A stretch of 64,000 nt of DNA from Phycisphaerae bacterium (lineage in GTDB: Bacteria; Planctomycetota; Phycisphaerae; UBA1845; Fen-1342). The stretch covers positions 282,438 through 346,437 of the forward strand of contig JAUIEC010000001.1 in assembly GCA_030428945.1 (NCBI GenBank). The letters are read 5' to 3'. Both the position numbers and the translations under genes were made by a program. Positions 50,324 to 59,417 of this stretch are shown here, one piece after another (within the stretch, counting starts at the first letter, position 1; each line of letters starts with the position of its first letter). The notes under the pieces were generated by a model that worked only from the letters and a program-made list of their open reading frames with translations, was not told where the DNA came from and made no database searches.

Positions 50324-50988
50324 TTGACCGCAACACGGCCGGAGACCTCGGGCCGGGGATCAGCGACGCGGTTCGCCAGAAGATCCGCGGATTCTTCGAC
50401 CGCTATCCGACCCGGCGGGCGGTGATGCTGCCGGCCCTGCACATCACGCAGGAAGCGCTGGGGTACGTCTCGCTGCAGGCGATGCGGGACGTGGCCGAGG
50501 AACTCGAGGTGCCGCCTTCGGACGTGCTGGACGTGGTCAGTTTCTACACGCACTTCTGGACGCATCCGCGGGGCGAGAAGACGATCATGGTCTGCCGGTC
50601 GCTGAGCTGCGAACTGCTCGGCGGGCGTGAACTGGTCGAGGCCCTCAAGGAGAAGCTCGGGATCGGCGAGCACGAGACCACGCCGGACGGGCGCTTCAGC
50701 CTGATGACCGAGGAATGCCTGGCCGCCTGCGATCACGCCCCCTGCATGATGATCAACGAGAAGATGCACAAGTGCGTGCGACTCGACCAGCTTGACCAGT
50801 TGCTGGACGACCCGGACAACGACAGGCTCGACATGCCGCGGAGCGATCTGTACGACGCCCCCGGAGGCGAGAAGCCGGACTACGCCGCGCTGGCCCGCCA
50901 GCACGGGCACCATGACGAGCCGGCCGCCAACGCTGAGGACGACGATCTGGGATACACGTCGGACGTCGGCGAAATGAAGGACAGCTGA
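50308..50988 (+). CDS. nuoE: NADH-quinone oxidoreductase subunit E
   Basis: The 24-kDa [2Fe-2S] (N1a) subunit. 226 residues with YPTRRAVMLPALHITQEALGYVS, VSFYTHFWTHPRGEKTIMVCRSLSCELLGG (C-x4-C) and EECLAACDHAPCMMINEKMHKCV (C-x3-C), the four cluster ligands. A charged C-terminal extension of about 55 residues (SDLYDAPGGEKPDYAALARQHGHHD...) is longer than in E. coli. The GTG start has AGGAG 8 bases upstream. Confidence 0.95.
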   Translation: MAWNVVDRNTAGDLGPGISDAVRQKIRGFFDRYPTRRAVMLPALHITQEALGYVSLQAMRDVAEELEVPPSDVLDVVSFYTHFWTHPRGEKTIMVCRSLSCELLGGRELVEALKEKLGIGEHETTPDGRFSLMTEECLAACDHAPCMMINEKMHKCVRLDQLDQLLDDPDNDRLDMPRSDLYDAPGGEKPDYAALARQHGHHDEPAANAEDDDLGYTSDVGEMKDS

Positions 50989-51086
50989 TGAATCCGGAGC
51001 GCACGGCCACCAGGCGGGAGAATCCCGGGCAGTCTCTGTCCGCCCGCCCGGGCGCCCCCGCCTCCATGTTCCCTGGGGTTTGCTGA
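50988..51086 (+). CDS. possible 32-residue ORF bridging nuoE and nuoF
   Basis: The ATG overlaps the nuoE stop (TGATG) and the TGA at 51084-51086 is one base before the nuoF ATG at 51088. No family resemblance. nuoF has only a weak ribosome-binding site (TGGGG 12 bases upstream), so termination of this short frame could help start nuoF translation. Confidence 0.3.
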   Translation: MNPERTATRRENPGQSLSARPGAPASMFPGVC

Positions 51087-51087
51087 G

Positions 51088-52524
51088 ATGCCTTACGAAC
51101 AGATCCTGATGCGCAACGTCGGCGTCAAGAACAGCCAGTCGCTGAAGGTCTACCAGCAGGCCGGCGGCTACGCATCGGCCGAGAAGGCCCTGAAGATGTC
51201 GGTCGAGGACCTGGTCGAGTTCGTCAAGGGCGGCAACGTCCGCGGACGCGGCGGGGCCGGCTTCCCGGCCGGAATCAAGTGGGGCTTCCTGCCGAAGGAA
51301 CGCGAGACGACCTACCTGTGCGTCAACGCGGACGAGTCGGAGCCGCCGACGTTCTGCAACCGGGTGCTGATGGAGCACGACCCGCACATGATGCTCGAGG
51401 GCATCCTGATCGCGGGCTACGCGACGCGGACGAACGTGGCGTACATCTACATGCGGGGCGAGTTCACCGAGCAGTTCCACATCGTCCAGAAGGCGGTCGA
51501 GCAGGCCTACGAGGCCGGCTATTTCGGGACGAACATCCTCGGCAGCGGCTACGACCTGGAATGCTACGTGCACCGCGGGGCCGGGGCCTACGTCTGCGGC
51601 GAGGAGACCGGCCTGATCGAGAGCCTCGAAGGCAAGCGCGGCTGGCCGCGGATCAAGCCGCCGTTCCCGGCCATCGCCGGCGCGTTCGGCAAGCCGACGG
51701 TGGTCAACAACGTCGAGACCCTGGCGGTCCTGCCGCACATCATCGAGCGCGGGCTGGACTGGTGGAACGGGCTCGGCACGGCCAACTCGAAGGGCACCAA
51801 GATGTACTGCATCAGCGGTCCGGTGAACCGGCCGGGGTGCTACGAGGCGCCGCTCGGGATCTCGACGCGTGAGCTGATCTACGGCGAGGACTTCGGGCAG
51901 GGCATGCGGGACGGGATGAAGGTCAAGGCCTGTTCGCCGGGCGGGCTCAGCATGGGCTTCCTGCGGGGCGACCTGTTTCCCGAGAACCCGAGCAAGGGCG
52001 AGGTCGACCTGACCAGCGACTACGACGAACTGGACTGCATCCTCGATTTCGATGATGTCCGTCGCTACGACCTGCTCGGCCTGGGCACCGCCGCGGCCGT
52101 GGTCGTGGCCGAGGACACGGACATCCGCCGGGTGCTGACGAACGTCTGCCGGTTCTACGCGCTCGAGTCGTGCGGGCAGTGCACGCAGTGTCGCGAGGGG
52201 ACGGCCTGGATGTACAAGATCGCCCAGCGGATCGAGGCCGGCGCCGGTCGCAGCTTTGATCTGGACCTGATCGAAGAGGTCACCAAGAACATGGGGATGA
52301 TGCCGGGCATGAGCATCTGCGGGCTGCCGGACGGTGCGGCCTGGCCGATCCGGACGCTGGTGCAGAAGTTCCGGGCCGAGTTCGAGCAGCACCTGGCCGC
52401 CCAGGCGCCGAACGCGGCGGCCGAGCGGATCATCGCCACGAATCCCGCCGCCTACGACCTGCCGGTGCTGCAGGGTCGCGCCCTGCAGCCGTCGGGCGGC
52501 ACGTACCTGGTACCGAAGGACTAG
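51088..52524 (+). CDS. nuoF: NADH-quinone oxidoreductase subunit F
   Basis: The 51-kDa NADH- and FMN-binding subunit. 478 residues with GRGGAGFPAGIKWGFLP (NADH/FMN site), YLCVNADESEPPTFCNRVLM, GAYVCGEETGLIESLEGKRGWPRIKPPFPA, TVVNNVETLAVLPHII and the N3 cluster ESCGQCTQCREGTAWM with the later GLPDGAAWPI Cys (SICGLPDG). Entry point of electrons from NADH. Confidence 0.96.
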   Translation: MPYEQILMRNVGVKNSQSLKVYQQAGGYASAEKALKMSVEDLVEFVKGGNVRGRGGAGFPAGIKWGFLPKERETTYLCVNADESEPPTFCNRVLMEHDPHMMLEGILIAGYATRTNVAYIYMRGEFTEQFHIVQKAVEQAYEAGYFGTNILGSGYDLECYVHRGAGAYVCGEETGLIESLEGKRGWPRIKPPFPAIAGAFGKPTVVNNVETLAVLPHIIERGLDWWNGLGTANSKGTKMYCISGPVNRPGCYEAPLGISTRELIYGEDFGQGMRDGMKVKACSPGGLSMGFLRGDLFPENPSKGEVDLTSDYDELDCILDFDDVRRYDLLGLGTAAAVVVAEDTDIRRVLTNVCRFYALESCGQCTQCREGTAWMYKIAQRIEAGAGRSFDLDLIEEVTKNMGMMPGMSICGLPDGAAWPIRTLVQKFRAEFEQHLAAQAPNAAAERIIATNPAAYDLPVLQGRALQPSGGTYLVPKD

Positions 52525-52559
52525 AGACCGCCGCTTCGCGGACGCGAGACGAATACGCC

Positions 52560-54140
52560 ATGCCCAAGATCATCATCGACGGAAAAGAGATCGAGTGCCG
52601 CGACGGCATTCCGGTCCTGCAGGCCGCCCTGGAGGCCGGCTGGGACGTGCCGCACTACTGCTACCACCCGGGGCTGAGCGTGGTGGCGAGCTGCCGGCTG
52701 TGCCTGATGGAGCAGAAGATGCCCCATCCGCAGACCAAGGAGATGGGCTGGGCGCCGAAGCTGTTCCCGTCTTGCCAGACGCCGGTCAAGGACGGCATGG
52801 AAGTCCGCTTCCACTCCGAGTCGGTCGAGAACAACCAGAAGCACGTGATGGAGTACTACCTGCTCAATCACCCGCTCGACTGCCCGGTCTGCGACAAGGC
52901 CGGCGAATGCTCGCTGCAGGACTACAGCGAGAAGTTCGGCAACGCGACCAGCCGGATGGTCGAGGACAAGCACAAGAATCCCAAGAAGGACATCGGCCCG
53001 AAGACCCTGCTGTACCAGGACCGCTGCGTGCTCTGCACCCGCTGCGTGCGGTTCGCCGACGAGATCGCCGGGACCGGTGAGCTGGCGGTGGTCGAACGCG
53101 GCAGCCGCGGCGAGATCGACGTCTTCCCGGGCGAGCCGCTGGCCAACGACCTGCAGGGCAACGTCGTCGACCTGTGCCCGGTCGGCTGCCTGCTCGACAA
53201 GCAGTTCCTCTTCCGCCAGCGGGTCTGGAACCTGCAGACGGTCCCCTCGGTCAGCCCGGCCGACAGCAGCGGGGCCTGCATCTGGATCGACGCAAACGAC
53301 GCCGGCGTGCACCGGGTCCGCCCGCGGTTCAACGAGCGGGTCAACGAGTGGTGGATCAGCGACGAACAGCGGCACGGCTTCGAGTACGTCAATCGCGAGG
53401 ATCGCCTGACCCGGCCGCGGATCCGCGAGAACGGCCAGGTCCGCGGCGCGTCCTGGGAGGAAATCCCGGCGCACCTGCGGGCGGCCTTCGCCGGCGACGG
53501 CAGCGCCTTCGTGATCAGCCCGATGCTCTCCAACGAGGAAGCCTGGCTGCTGGCCACCTTCGCCCGCCAGGTCGCGCCGAACGCGGTCCTCGCCTGCGGC
53601 CACGTCCCGGTCGAGGGGCAGGACCGCAGCTTCCCGAAGGGCTTCACGATCCGGGCCGAGAAGGCGCCGAACCGGGGCGGCGTCGAGCGGATCCTCGCGC
53701 ATTTCGGCGGCCCGCAGATGAGCTTCGACGAACTGTGCGGGCAGGCGGCCGACGGTACGCTCAAGGCGGTCTACGTGTATGGCGGATACCCCGCCGCGTG
53801 GATCACGCCCGCGCAGGCCGAGCAGCTTTCCCGGCTCGACTGCCTGGTGGTGCATGACCTGTTTGACGGCCCGCTGACCGAGCGGGCCGACCTGGTGCTG
53901 CCGGCCGCCCCGTGGACCGAGCGGGAGGGCAGCTTCACCAACTGCGACGGGCTGGTGCAGGCCTTCGAGCGGGCCCGACCGCCGCGATCGGGGATCAAGG
54001 CCGAGGGGCAGTTCTTCCAGGAACTGTGCGGCCTGCCCGGTTTGTTCCGCAGCGCCAAAATCCGTACCATGCTCGGCGAATCGATTGCCGATTTGGCCGA
54101 GACCTTCCAGCCGCGAAAGGAACCCGAGCATGCCCACTAG
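52560..54140 (+). CDS. nuoG: NADH-quinone oxidoreductase subunit G
   Basis: The iron-sulfur subunit of the N module, 526 residues. [2Fe-2S] ligands YCYHPGLSVVASCRLC and PSCQTPV; His-Cys cluster NHPLDCPVCDKAGECSLQD; [4Fe-4S] DRCVLCTRCVRFADEIAGTGEL with DLCPVGCL. The expected extra [4Fe-4S] motif at the start of the molybdopterin-like domain is absent: VSPADSSGACIWID has one Cys only. The C-terminal molybdopterin-like domain is shortened (family members reach 700-900 residues). It overlaps nuoH by 11 bases. Confidence 0.94.
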   Translation: MPKIIIDGKEIECRDGIPVLQAALEAGWDVPHYCYHPGLSVVASCRLCLMEQKMPHPQTKEMGWAPKLFPSCQTPVKDGMEVRFHSESVENNQKHVMEYYLLNHPLDCPVCDKAGECSLQDYSEKFGNATSRMVEDKHKNPKKDIGPKTLLYQDRCVLCTRCVRFADEIAGTGELAVVERGSRGEIDVFPGEPLANDLQGNVVDLCPVGCLLDKQFLFRQRVWNLQTVPSVSPADSSGACIWIDANDAGVHRVRPRFNERVNEWWISDEQRHGFEYVNREDRLTRPRIRENGQVRGASWEEIPAHLRAAFAGDGSAFVISPMLSNEEAWLLATFARQVAPNAVLACGHVPVEGQDRSFPKGFTIRAEKAPNRGGVERILAHFGGPQMSFDELCGQAADGTLKAVYVYGGYPAAWITPAQAEQLSRLDCLVVHDLFDGPLTERADLVLPAAPWTEREGSFTNCDGLVQAFERARPPRSGIKAEGQFFQELCGLPGLFRSAKIRTMLGESIADLAETFQPRKEPEHAH

Positions 54141-55560
54141 GTGGGGGGCCCTGCCCAACAGCGGGATCGACAAGAACCCGACGCCGGTCGACCGGATCAT
54201 CCGCGATCCGAAGATCGTGGCGGCCGTGGCGCTCGTCATGCTCGTGCTGCCGCCGATCGGGTTGACGGCCGCGTGGCTGGCGTTCGGTCAGCCGCTGCTG
54301 GACCTGATGAAGGCGACCGATCCGGCGATTCTGCAGTTCGTCTTTTCGCTGATCATGATGGGTCTGGTGCTGTTCATCGTGATTCACCTGTGTGCGGCCC
54401 TGATCCTGGCGGAACGCAAGATTTCGGCGTTCATCCAGGACCGGCAGGGTCCGAACCGGGTCGGATTCTTCGGGCTGCTGCAGCCGATCGCGGACGGCAT
54501 CAAGTTCATGCTGAAAGAGGACGTGACGCCGGCCCGGGTCGACAAGCCGATCTTCATCCTGGCCCCGTGCATCGCGTTCGTGGTCGCGATGATCAGCTTC
54601 CCGGTGATTCCGTGGGCCGGAACGGTCGAGCTTCCGTGGGGTGGCACGCTGACCACGCAGGTCGCCTCGCTGGACATCGGCGTGCTGTACATCCTGGCGA
54701 TCAACGGGTTGGGCGTGTACGGGGTGGTGCTGGCCGGCTGGGCGAGCAACAACAAGTACGCCCATTACGGCGGGATGCGGGCCGCGGCCCAGATGCTCAG
54801 CTACGAGATTCCGATCGGGCTCGGCGTGCTGGTCCTGCTGCTGGTCAGCAGCGGCACGCTGCGGCTGGAGGTCATCCAGGATCAGCAGACCGCGACCGGG
54901 CTGTGGAACGTGTTCCTGCACCCGATCATGTTCCTGCTGGTGCTGACCGCCAACTATGCCGAGACGAACCGGGCCCCGTTTGACCTGGCCGAGTGCGAGC
55001 AGGAGCTGATCGCCGGTTTCCACACCGAGTACAGCTCGATGAAGTTCGCCCTGTTCTTCCTGGCCGAATACGCGCACATGATCATCGGCAGCGCCGTGCT
55101 GGTGACGCTCTTCCTGGGCGGCTGGGAGCCGCTTCCGGGCGTCAGCCTGCTGCACGGGAACAACACCTGGTGGGCGGCCCTGATCAAGTTCCACATCTTC
55201 TGGGGCAAGATCATCGGGCTGATCGGGCTGTACATGCTGGTGCGCTGGACCGTGCCGCGGTTCCGCTTCGACCAGTTGATGAAGCTGGCGTGGAAGGGAA
55301 TGATCCCGATCGCGATGGCCCTGGTGGTGATCGAGGGCGTGCTGGTCGCGGTCGGCATCAAGGTCGATCCGACGGCCGGTTTCGTCGGCAACTTCGGCGT
55401 GCTGGCGGTGCACCTGCTGGTCAACGCGGTCCTGCTGGGGTTCATCCTCTGGCAGCTCAGCCGCACCAAGGCGCCGGTCACCGGTCGCCAGGACAACCTT
55501 CCGGAGATCGAAGTCGTCCCGTCGAGGCCGGCGGGGCAGGGTGGGGTCAGTCATGCGTGA
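54130..55560 (+). CDS. nuoH: NADH-quinone oxidoreductase subunit H
   Basis: Membrane subunit at the quinone tunnel. 476 residues, eight or more helices, with AERKISAFIQDRQGPNRVGFFGLLQPIADGIKFMLKED, the loop signature, and YAETNRAPFDLAECEQELIAGFHTEYSSMKFALFFLAEYAHM. The N-terminal and C-terminal extensions make it longer than E. coli NuoH. AAAGGAA precedes the ATG at 54130 within the end of nuoG. Confidence 0.95.
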   Translation: MPTRWGALPNSGIDKNPTPVDRIIRDPKIVAAVALVMLVLPPIGLTAAWLAFGQPLLDLMKATDPAILQFVFSLIMMGLVLFIVIHLCAALILAERKISAFIQDRQGPNRVGFFGLLQPIADGIKFMLKEDVTPARVDKPIFILAPCIAFVVAMISFPVIPWAGTVELPWGGTLTTQVASLDIGVLYILAINGLGVYGVVLAGWASNNKYAHYGGMRAAAQMLSYEIPIGLGVLVLLLVSSGTLRLEVIQDQQTATGLWNVFLHPIMFLLVLTANYAETNRAPFDLAECEQELIAGFHTEYSSMKFALFFLAEYAHMIIGSAVLVTLFLGGWEPLPGVSLLHGNNTWWAALIKFHIFWGKIIGLIGLYMLVRWTVPRFRFDQLMKLAWKGMIPIAMALVVIEGVLVAVGIKVDPTAGFVGNFGVLAVHLLVNAVLLGFILWQLSRTKAPVTGRQDNLPEIEVVPSRPAGQGGVSHA

Positions 55561-56146
55561 TGAAGATGTCATCGAACTGAAGGCGCCCGAACTGACCGCG
55601 GCCGAGCGGCTCTACCTGCCGCAGATCGTGGCCGGGTTTCGGACGACGCTGCGTCACATGTTTCTCGAGAAGAAGAAGCGTGACGAGAACATGGTGCAGT
55701 ACCCGGACGCCAAGCGGCAGGTGCGGATCGACAACTACCGCGGCGTGCACCGGCTGAACAAGGATCCGGACGGGCGGGTGGCCTGCGTGGCGTGTTTCAT
55801 GTGCAGCACGGCCTGCCCGGCGCACTGCATCCACATCGAGGCCGGGGCCTCGCCCTGGCCGGATCGCGAGAAGTACCCGGTCAAGTTCGACATCGACGAG
55901 CTTCGCTGCATCTACTGCGGGATGTGCGAAGAGGCCTGTCCCTGCGACGCGATCGAACTGACCCCGCACTACGAACTGGTCGCCCGGACGCGGCAGGAGA
56001 TGATCTTCGACAAGGAGAAACTCCTGCACGTCTTCGAGCAGACCAAGCACGACAAGCCGCGGAAGAACCCCGCGGTGACCGACTACGGGCTGACCGGAAA
56101 CCAGGACAAGGCGGTCGCCAGGCCGACCAGCCAGACCAAGGTCTGA
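55553..56146 (+). CDS. nuoI: NADH-quinone oxidoreductase subunit I
   Basis: The two-[4Fe-4S] ferredoxin-like subunit (N6a, N6b). 197 residues with CVACFMCSTACPAHCIHIEAG and CIYCGMCEEACPCDAIELT, both C-x2-C-x2-C-x3-C sets complete. The ATG overlaps the nuoH stop; a GTG four codons upstream is possible. A basic, unconserved tail follows residue about 165. Confidence 0.95.
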   Translation: MRDEDVIELKAPELTAAERLYLPQIVAGFRTTLRHMFLEKKKRDENMVQYPDAKRQVRIDNYRGVHRLNKDPDGRVACVACFMCSTACPAHCIHIEAGASPWPDREKYPVKFDIDELRCIYCGMCEEACPCDAIELTPHYELVARTRQEMIFDKEKLLHVFEQTKHDKPRKNPAVTDYGLTGNQDKAVARPTSQTKV

Positions 56147-56243
56147 TCCGGCCCGCCCGGCTGGTTCGCCGGCCGGTTTGCAGATAGGATGCTTCGCCCG
56201 GCGAACGTGAATCGCCGGCAACCTTCGGCGGGAAACGCGCGGT

Positions 56244-56933
56244 ATGCCCGTTGTCTACTTAATTCTGATCACGTTCGGCGCGGCGGGCCTGTTCCTGGCC
56301 CTGCCTGGCCGTGGACAGGCGTTTGGTCGCATCGGCCTGCTGATGCTGCTGGGACTGGTGGCCGCCAGCATCGCGATGCTGCTGCCGCAACTCGGCGGAC
56401 TGGGCGACCGGGTCGCGTTCGCCCTGCTGGCGGGGATCGGGCTGTTCGGGGCGATCCGGGTCATCACGCACCCGCGCCCGGTCTACTCGGCCCTGTTCTT
56501 CATCGTGCTGGTGGTCGCGATGGGCGGCCTGCTGGTGCTGATGAACGCCGGCTTCGTGGCGTCGGCCCTGCTGATCATCTACGCCGGGGCGATCCTGGTG
56601 ACCTACCTGTTCGTCATCATGCTGGCCCAGCAGGGCACCGAGACGGCCCCCTACGACGCCAGCGCCCGCGAACCGCTCTGGGGCGTGCTGGCCGGCTTTT
56701 TGGTGCTCGGCACGCTGACCGGGCACGTTCTGTCGGGCGATGCCGCCAACGAACTGGCGGCCCCGGCCGCCGGGGTGCTCGGGACCGTCGGTGACGTCCG
56801 TCCGGTCGGCGAACTGCTGCTGACCGAGTACGTCGTGGGCGTGCAACTGGCCGGCGTGCTGCTGCTGGCGGCGATGGTCGGCGCGGTTGCGATCGCCAAG
56901 CGGCAGGCGGCCCTGCAAGAGGAGGCGGGCTGA
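56244..56933 (+). CDS. nuoJ: NADH-quinone oxidoreductase subunit J
   Basis: Membrane subunit with five helices in 229 residues; NPRPVYSALFFIVLVVAMGGLLVLMNAGFVASALLIIYAGAILVTYLFVIML-type core (HPRPVYSALF at about 75; the pi-bulge helix IIYAGAILVTYLFVI). The 97-base gap after nuoI holds no clear signal. Its TGA overlaps the nuoK ATG (TGATG). Confidence 0.93.
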   Translation: MPVVYLILITFGAAGLFLALPGRGQAFGRIGLLMLLGLVAASIAMLLPQLGGLGDRVAFALLAGIGLFGAIRVITHPRPVYSALFFIVLVVAMGGLLVLMNAGFVASALLIIYAGAILVTYLFVIMLAQQGTETAPYDASAREPLWGVLAGFLVLGTLTGHVLSGDAANELAAPAAGVLGTVGDVRPVGELLLTEYVVGVQLAGVLLLAAMVGAVAIAKRQAALQEEAG

Positions 56934-57247
56934 TGCTGCTGCCGTACCTGTGCTTCGGTGCCGCGCTGTTCGCCCTCGGGCTGGTCGGTTTCGTGACGCG
57001 CCGCAACCTGATCATCATCTTCCTGTGCACCGAGATGATGTTCCAGGGCATCGTCATCAACCTTGTCGCGTTCGGGCGTTACCCGCTGGCGGGCAACGCG
57101 CCAATTCTGGACGGGCAGGTGTTCGCCCTCTTCCTGCTGGTCGTCGCCGCCGCCGAAGCGGCCCTGGCGCTGGCCCTGGTGGTCCTGCTGTTCCGCCATC
57201 GCCCGTCGCTCGACGCCAACGTCTGGGCCGAGTTGAAGGAAAGGTAG
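56933..57247 (+). CDS. nuoK: NADH-quinone oxidoreductase subunit K
   Basis: A 104-residue three-helix membrane subunit: PYLCFGAALFALGLVGFVTRRNLIIIFLCTEMMFQGIVINLVAFGR with the conserved Glu in CTEMM, and a second Glu in AAAEAALALALVVLLFRH, both part of the proton path. Translationally coupled to nuoJ. Confidence 0.94.
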   Translation: MLLPYLCFGAALFALGLVGFVTRRNLIIIFLCTEMMFQGIVINLVAFGRYPLAGNAPILDGQVFALFLLVVAAAEAALALALVVLLFRHRPSLDANVWAELKER

Positions 57248-57253
57248 CCGCCC

Positions 57254-59404
57254 GTGCTCGCTGCGACTGAACTTCCCTGGGTCACGCTCTTTGCCACGAT
57301 TCCGTTCTGGCCGCTGCTCGGCGCGGTGATCGTCGCGATCCTGATCGCCAACCGGCAGAGCCCCGAGCGGGCCCACGCCCCGGTCATCGGCGGGGCCGCG
57401 ATCAGCGCCGTGCTCAGCATCGTCATGTTCTTCACCATCTGGGGACAGGCCCCCGCCGCCGACGGCACGCACGCCGCGGCCGACGGCCCGGTCCCGGCCG
57501 CCCTGGTCTCCGAGGGGGATCACGCCGGCGAGCACGGCGATGCCCACGGCGACGGGCATGCGGTGGTGAAGAAGGACTTCTCGAAGATCGGAACGACCTA
57601 CACGCTGTACAACTGGATCTCGCTCGGCGACGCCCAGTCGCTCAAGGGCGCCGAGGGCGGGCAGTGGCTGGCGTTCAACTTCTTCTTCGACGGCCTGACC
57701 GGCATGATGATGCTGTTCGTCACGGTCGTCTCGACGATGGTCGTGATCTACGCCAGCGGCTACATGCGCGACCATCACATGCACCCCGAACCGGGCTACG
57801 AAAGGTTCTTCGCCTTCCTCGGCATGTTCGTCTTCTCGATGGCCATGCTGGTGATGGCCGGCAACTTCGTGCTGCTGTACCTCGGCTGGGAACTGGTCGG
57901 GCTGTGCAGCTACCTGCTGATCGGCTTCTACTACGGCAAGCCCTCGGCCGCCGACGCCGCCAAGAAGGCGTTCATCGTCAACCGGATCGGTGACTTCGGC
58001 TTCGCGCTCGGCATCTTCGCCCTCTACATGTTCATCAGCCCGCTGGCCCAGCCGGGTGAGAACCCGCTCGACTACGCCACGGTCTTCAAGTACGCCGACC
58101 ACCTGGCCACCCACGAATACGCCGGCATGAGCCAGGCGACGCTGGTCTCGCTGCTGCTGATGTGCGGGGCGATCGGCAAGAGTGCCCAGTTCCCGCTGTA
58201 CGTCTGGCTGCCCGACGCGATGGAAGGTCCGACCCCGGTCTCGGCCCTGATTCACGCCGCCACGATGGTGACGGCCGGGATCTACATGATCGCCCGCTGC
58301 GGGCCGATCTTCGCCGCCTCGGAGACCGCCCTGATGACCGTCGCGGTCCTCGGCGTGATCGGCGCCCTGCTGACCGCGATGATGGCGATGGCCCAGTACG
58401 ACATGAAGCGGATCCTGGCCTATTCGACGATCAGCCAGTTGGCCTACATGTTCGTCGGACTCGGGGTCGGGGCGCCCGACTCGGCCGTCTTCCACGTCTT
58501 CACGCACGCCTGGTTCAAGGCCCTGCTGTTCCTCTGTGCCGGCAGCGTGATGCACTCGATGGGCAACATCATCGACCTGCGGCACTTCAGCGGACTGCGG
58601 ACCGTCATGCCGCAGACCCGCACGCTGATGCTGATCGGCTGCCTGGCCCTCGCGGGCGTCTTCCCGTTCTCCGGCTTCTGGAGCAAGGACGAAATCGTCC
58701 ACGCCGCGGTCTACCAGAGCCCGGTGCTCGGCGGCCTGCTGATGCTCGTGGCCGGCATGACCGCCTACTACACCTTCCGGATGTACTTCCTGTGCTTCCA
58801 CGGTCCGACCCGGACCCCGCCCGAAGCCGGCGAGCATCCGCACGAGGCCCCGCCGGTGATGCTGCGGCCGCTGTACGTGCTGGCGGCCGGGGCGGTGCTG
58901 ACCGGGTTCATGGGCGTCACGTTCAGCTTCTCGCTGAGCGAGTCGGTCTTCGGGATCTTCAACCCGCACGGGTTCTTCCACGACTACCTCGGCAACAGCA
59001 CGATGGTTCCCGGGCCGCACCACGCGGGCGGGATCTGGGTCGCGTACGCGTCGCTGGCGCTGGCGATCGGCGGAATCGGGCTGGCGTATGTCCGCTACGG
59101 GCACGCCCCGCAGGAGGACCCGGACCAGGCGGCGCTTGGTCCGCTGTTCTCGCTGATGCACCACAAGTTCTACGTTGACGAGATCTACGACGCCGTCTTC
59201 GTCCGTCCGCTGCGTCGCCTGGGCGACCTGTGCTTCGGCGTGGACCGGGGCGGCATCGACGGACTGGTCTGGCTGGTGGCCGCCGTTCCGCGCGGCCTGG
59301 GCGGACTGTTCCGGCTGGGACACCGCGGCGCTCTGCAGGGGTACGCCCTGAGCATGGTGCTCGGTCTCGCGGTCATCATGATGATCTGGCAGTTGGCCGG
59401 TTGA
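57254..59404 (+). CDS. nuoL: NADH-quinone oxidoreductase subunit L
   Basis: Antiporter-like proton pump subunit, 716 residues. YERFFAFLGMFVFSMAMLVMAGNFVLLYLGWELVGLCSYLLIGFYY (key Glu), IGKSAQFPLYVWLPDAMEGPTPVSALIHAATMVTAGIYMIAR (key Lys and His), and the long lateral helix at the C-terminus. A His-rich loop (GDHAGEHGDAHGDGHA) near residue 90-105 is unusual and might bind metal. GTG start, 6 bases after nuoK. Confidence 0.95.
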   Translation: MLAATELPWVTLFATIPFWPLLGAVIVAILIANRQSPERAHAPVIGGAAISAVLSIVMFFTIWGQAPAADGTHAAADGPVPAALVSEGDHAGEHGDAHGDGHAVVKKDFSKIGTTYTLYNWISLGDAQSLKGAEGGQWLAFNFFFDGLTGMMMLFVTVVSTMVVIYASGYMRDHHMHPEPGYERFFAFLGMFVFSMAMLVMAGNFVLLYLGWELVGLCSYLLIGFYYGKPSAADAAKKAFIVNRIGDFGFALGIFALYMFISPLAQPGENPLDYATVFKYADHLATHEYAGMSQATLVSLLLMCGAIGKSAQFPLYVWLPDAMEGPTPVSALIHAATMVTAGIYMIARCGPIFAASETALMTVAVLGVIGALLTAMMAMAQYDMKRILAYSTISQLAYMFVGLGVGAPDSAVFHVFTHAWFKALLFLCAGSVMHSMGNIIDLRHFSGLRTVMPQTRTLMLIGCLALAGVFPFSGFWSKDEIVHAAVYQSPVLGGLLMLVAGMTAYYTFRMYFLCFHGPTRTPPEAGEHPHEAPPVMLRPLYVLAAGAVLTGFMGVTFSFSLSESVFGIFNPHGFFHDYLGNSTMVPGPHHAGGIWVAYASLALAIGGIGLAYVRYGHAPQEDPDQAALGPLFSLMHHKFYVDEIYDAVFVRPLRRLGDLCFGVDRGGIDGLVWLVAAVPRGLGGLFRLGHRGALQGYALSMVLGLAVIMMIWQLAG

Positions 59405-59417
59405 TGAGCAGGGTTTG

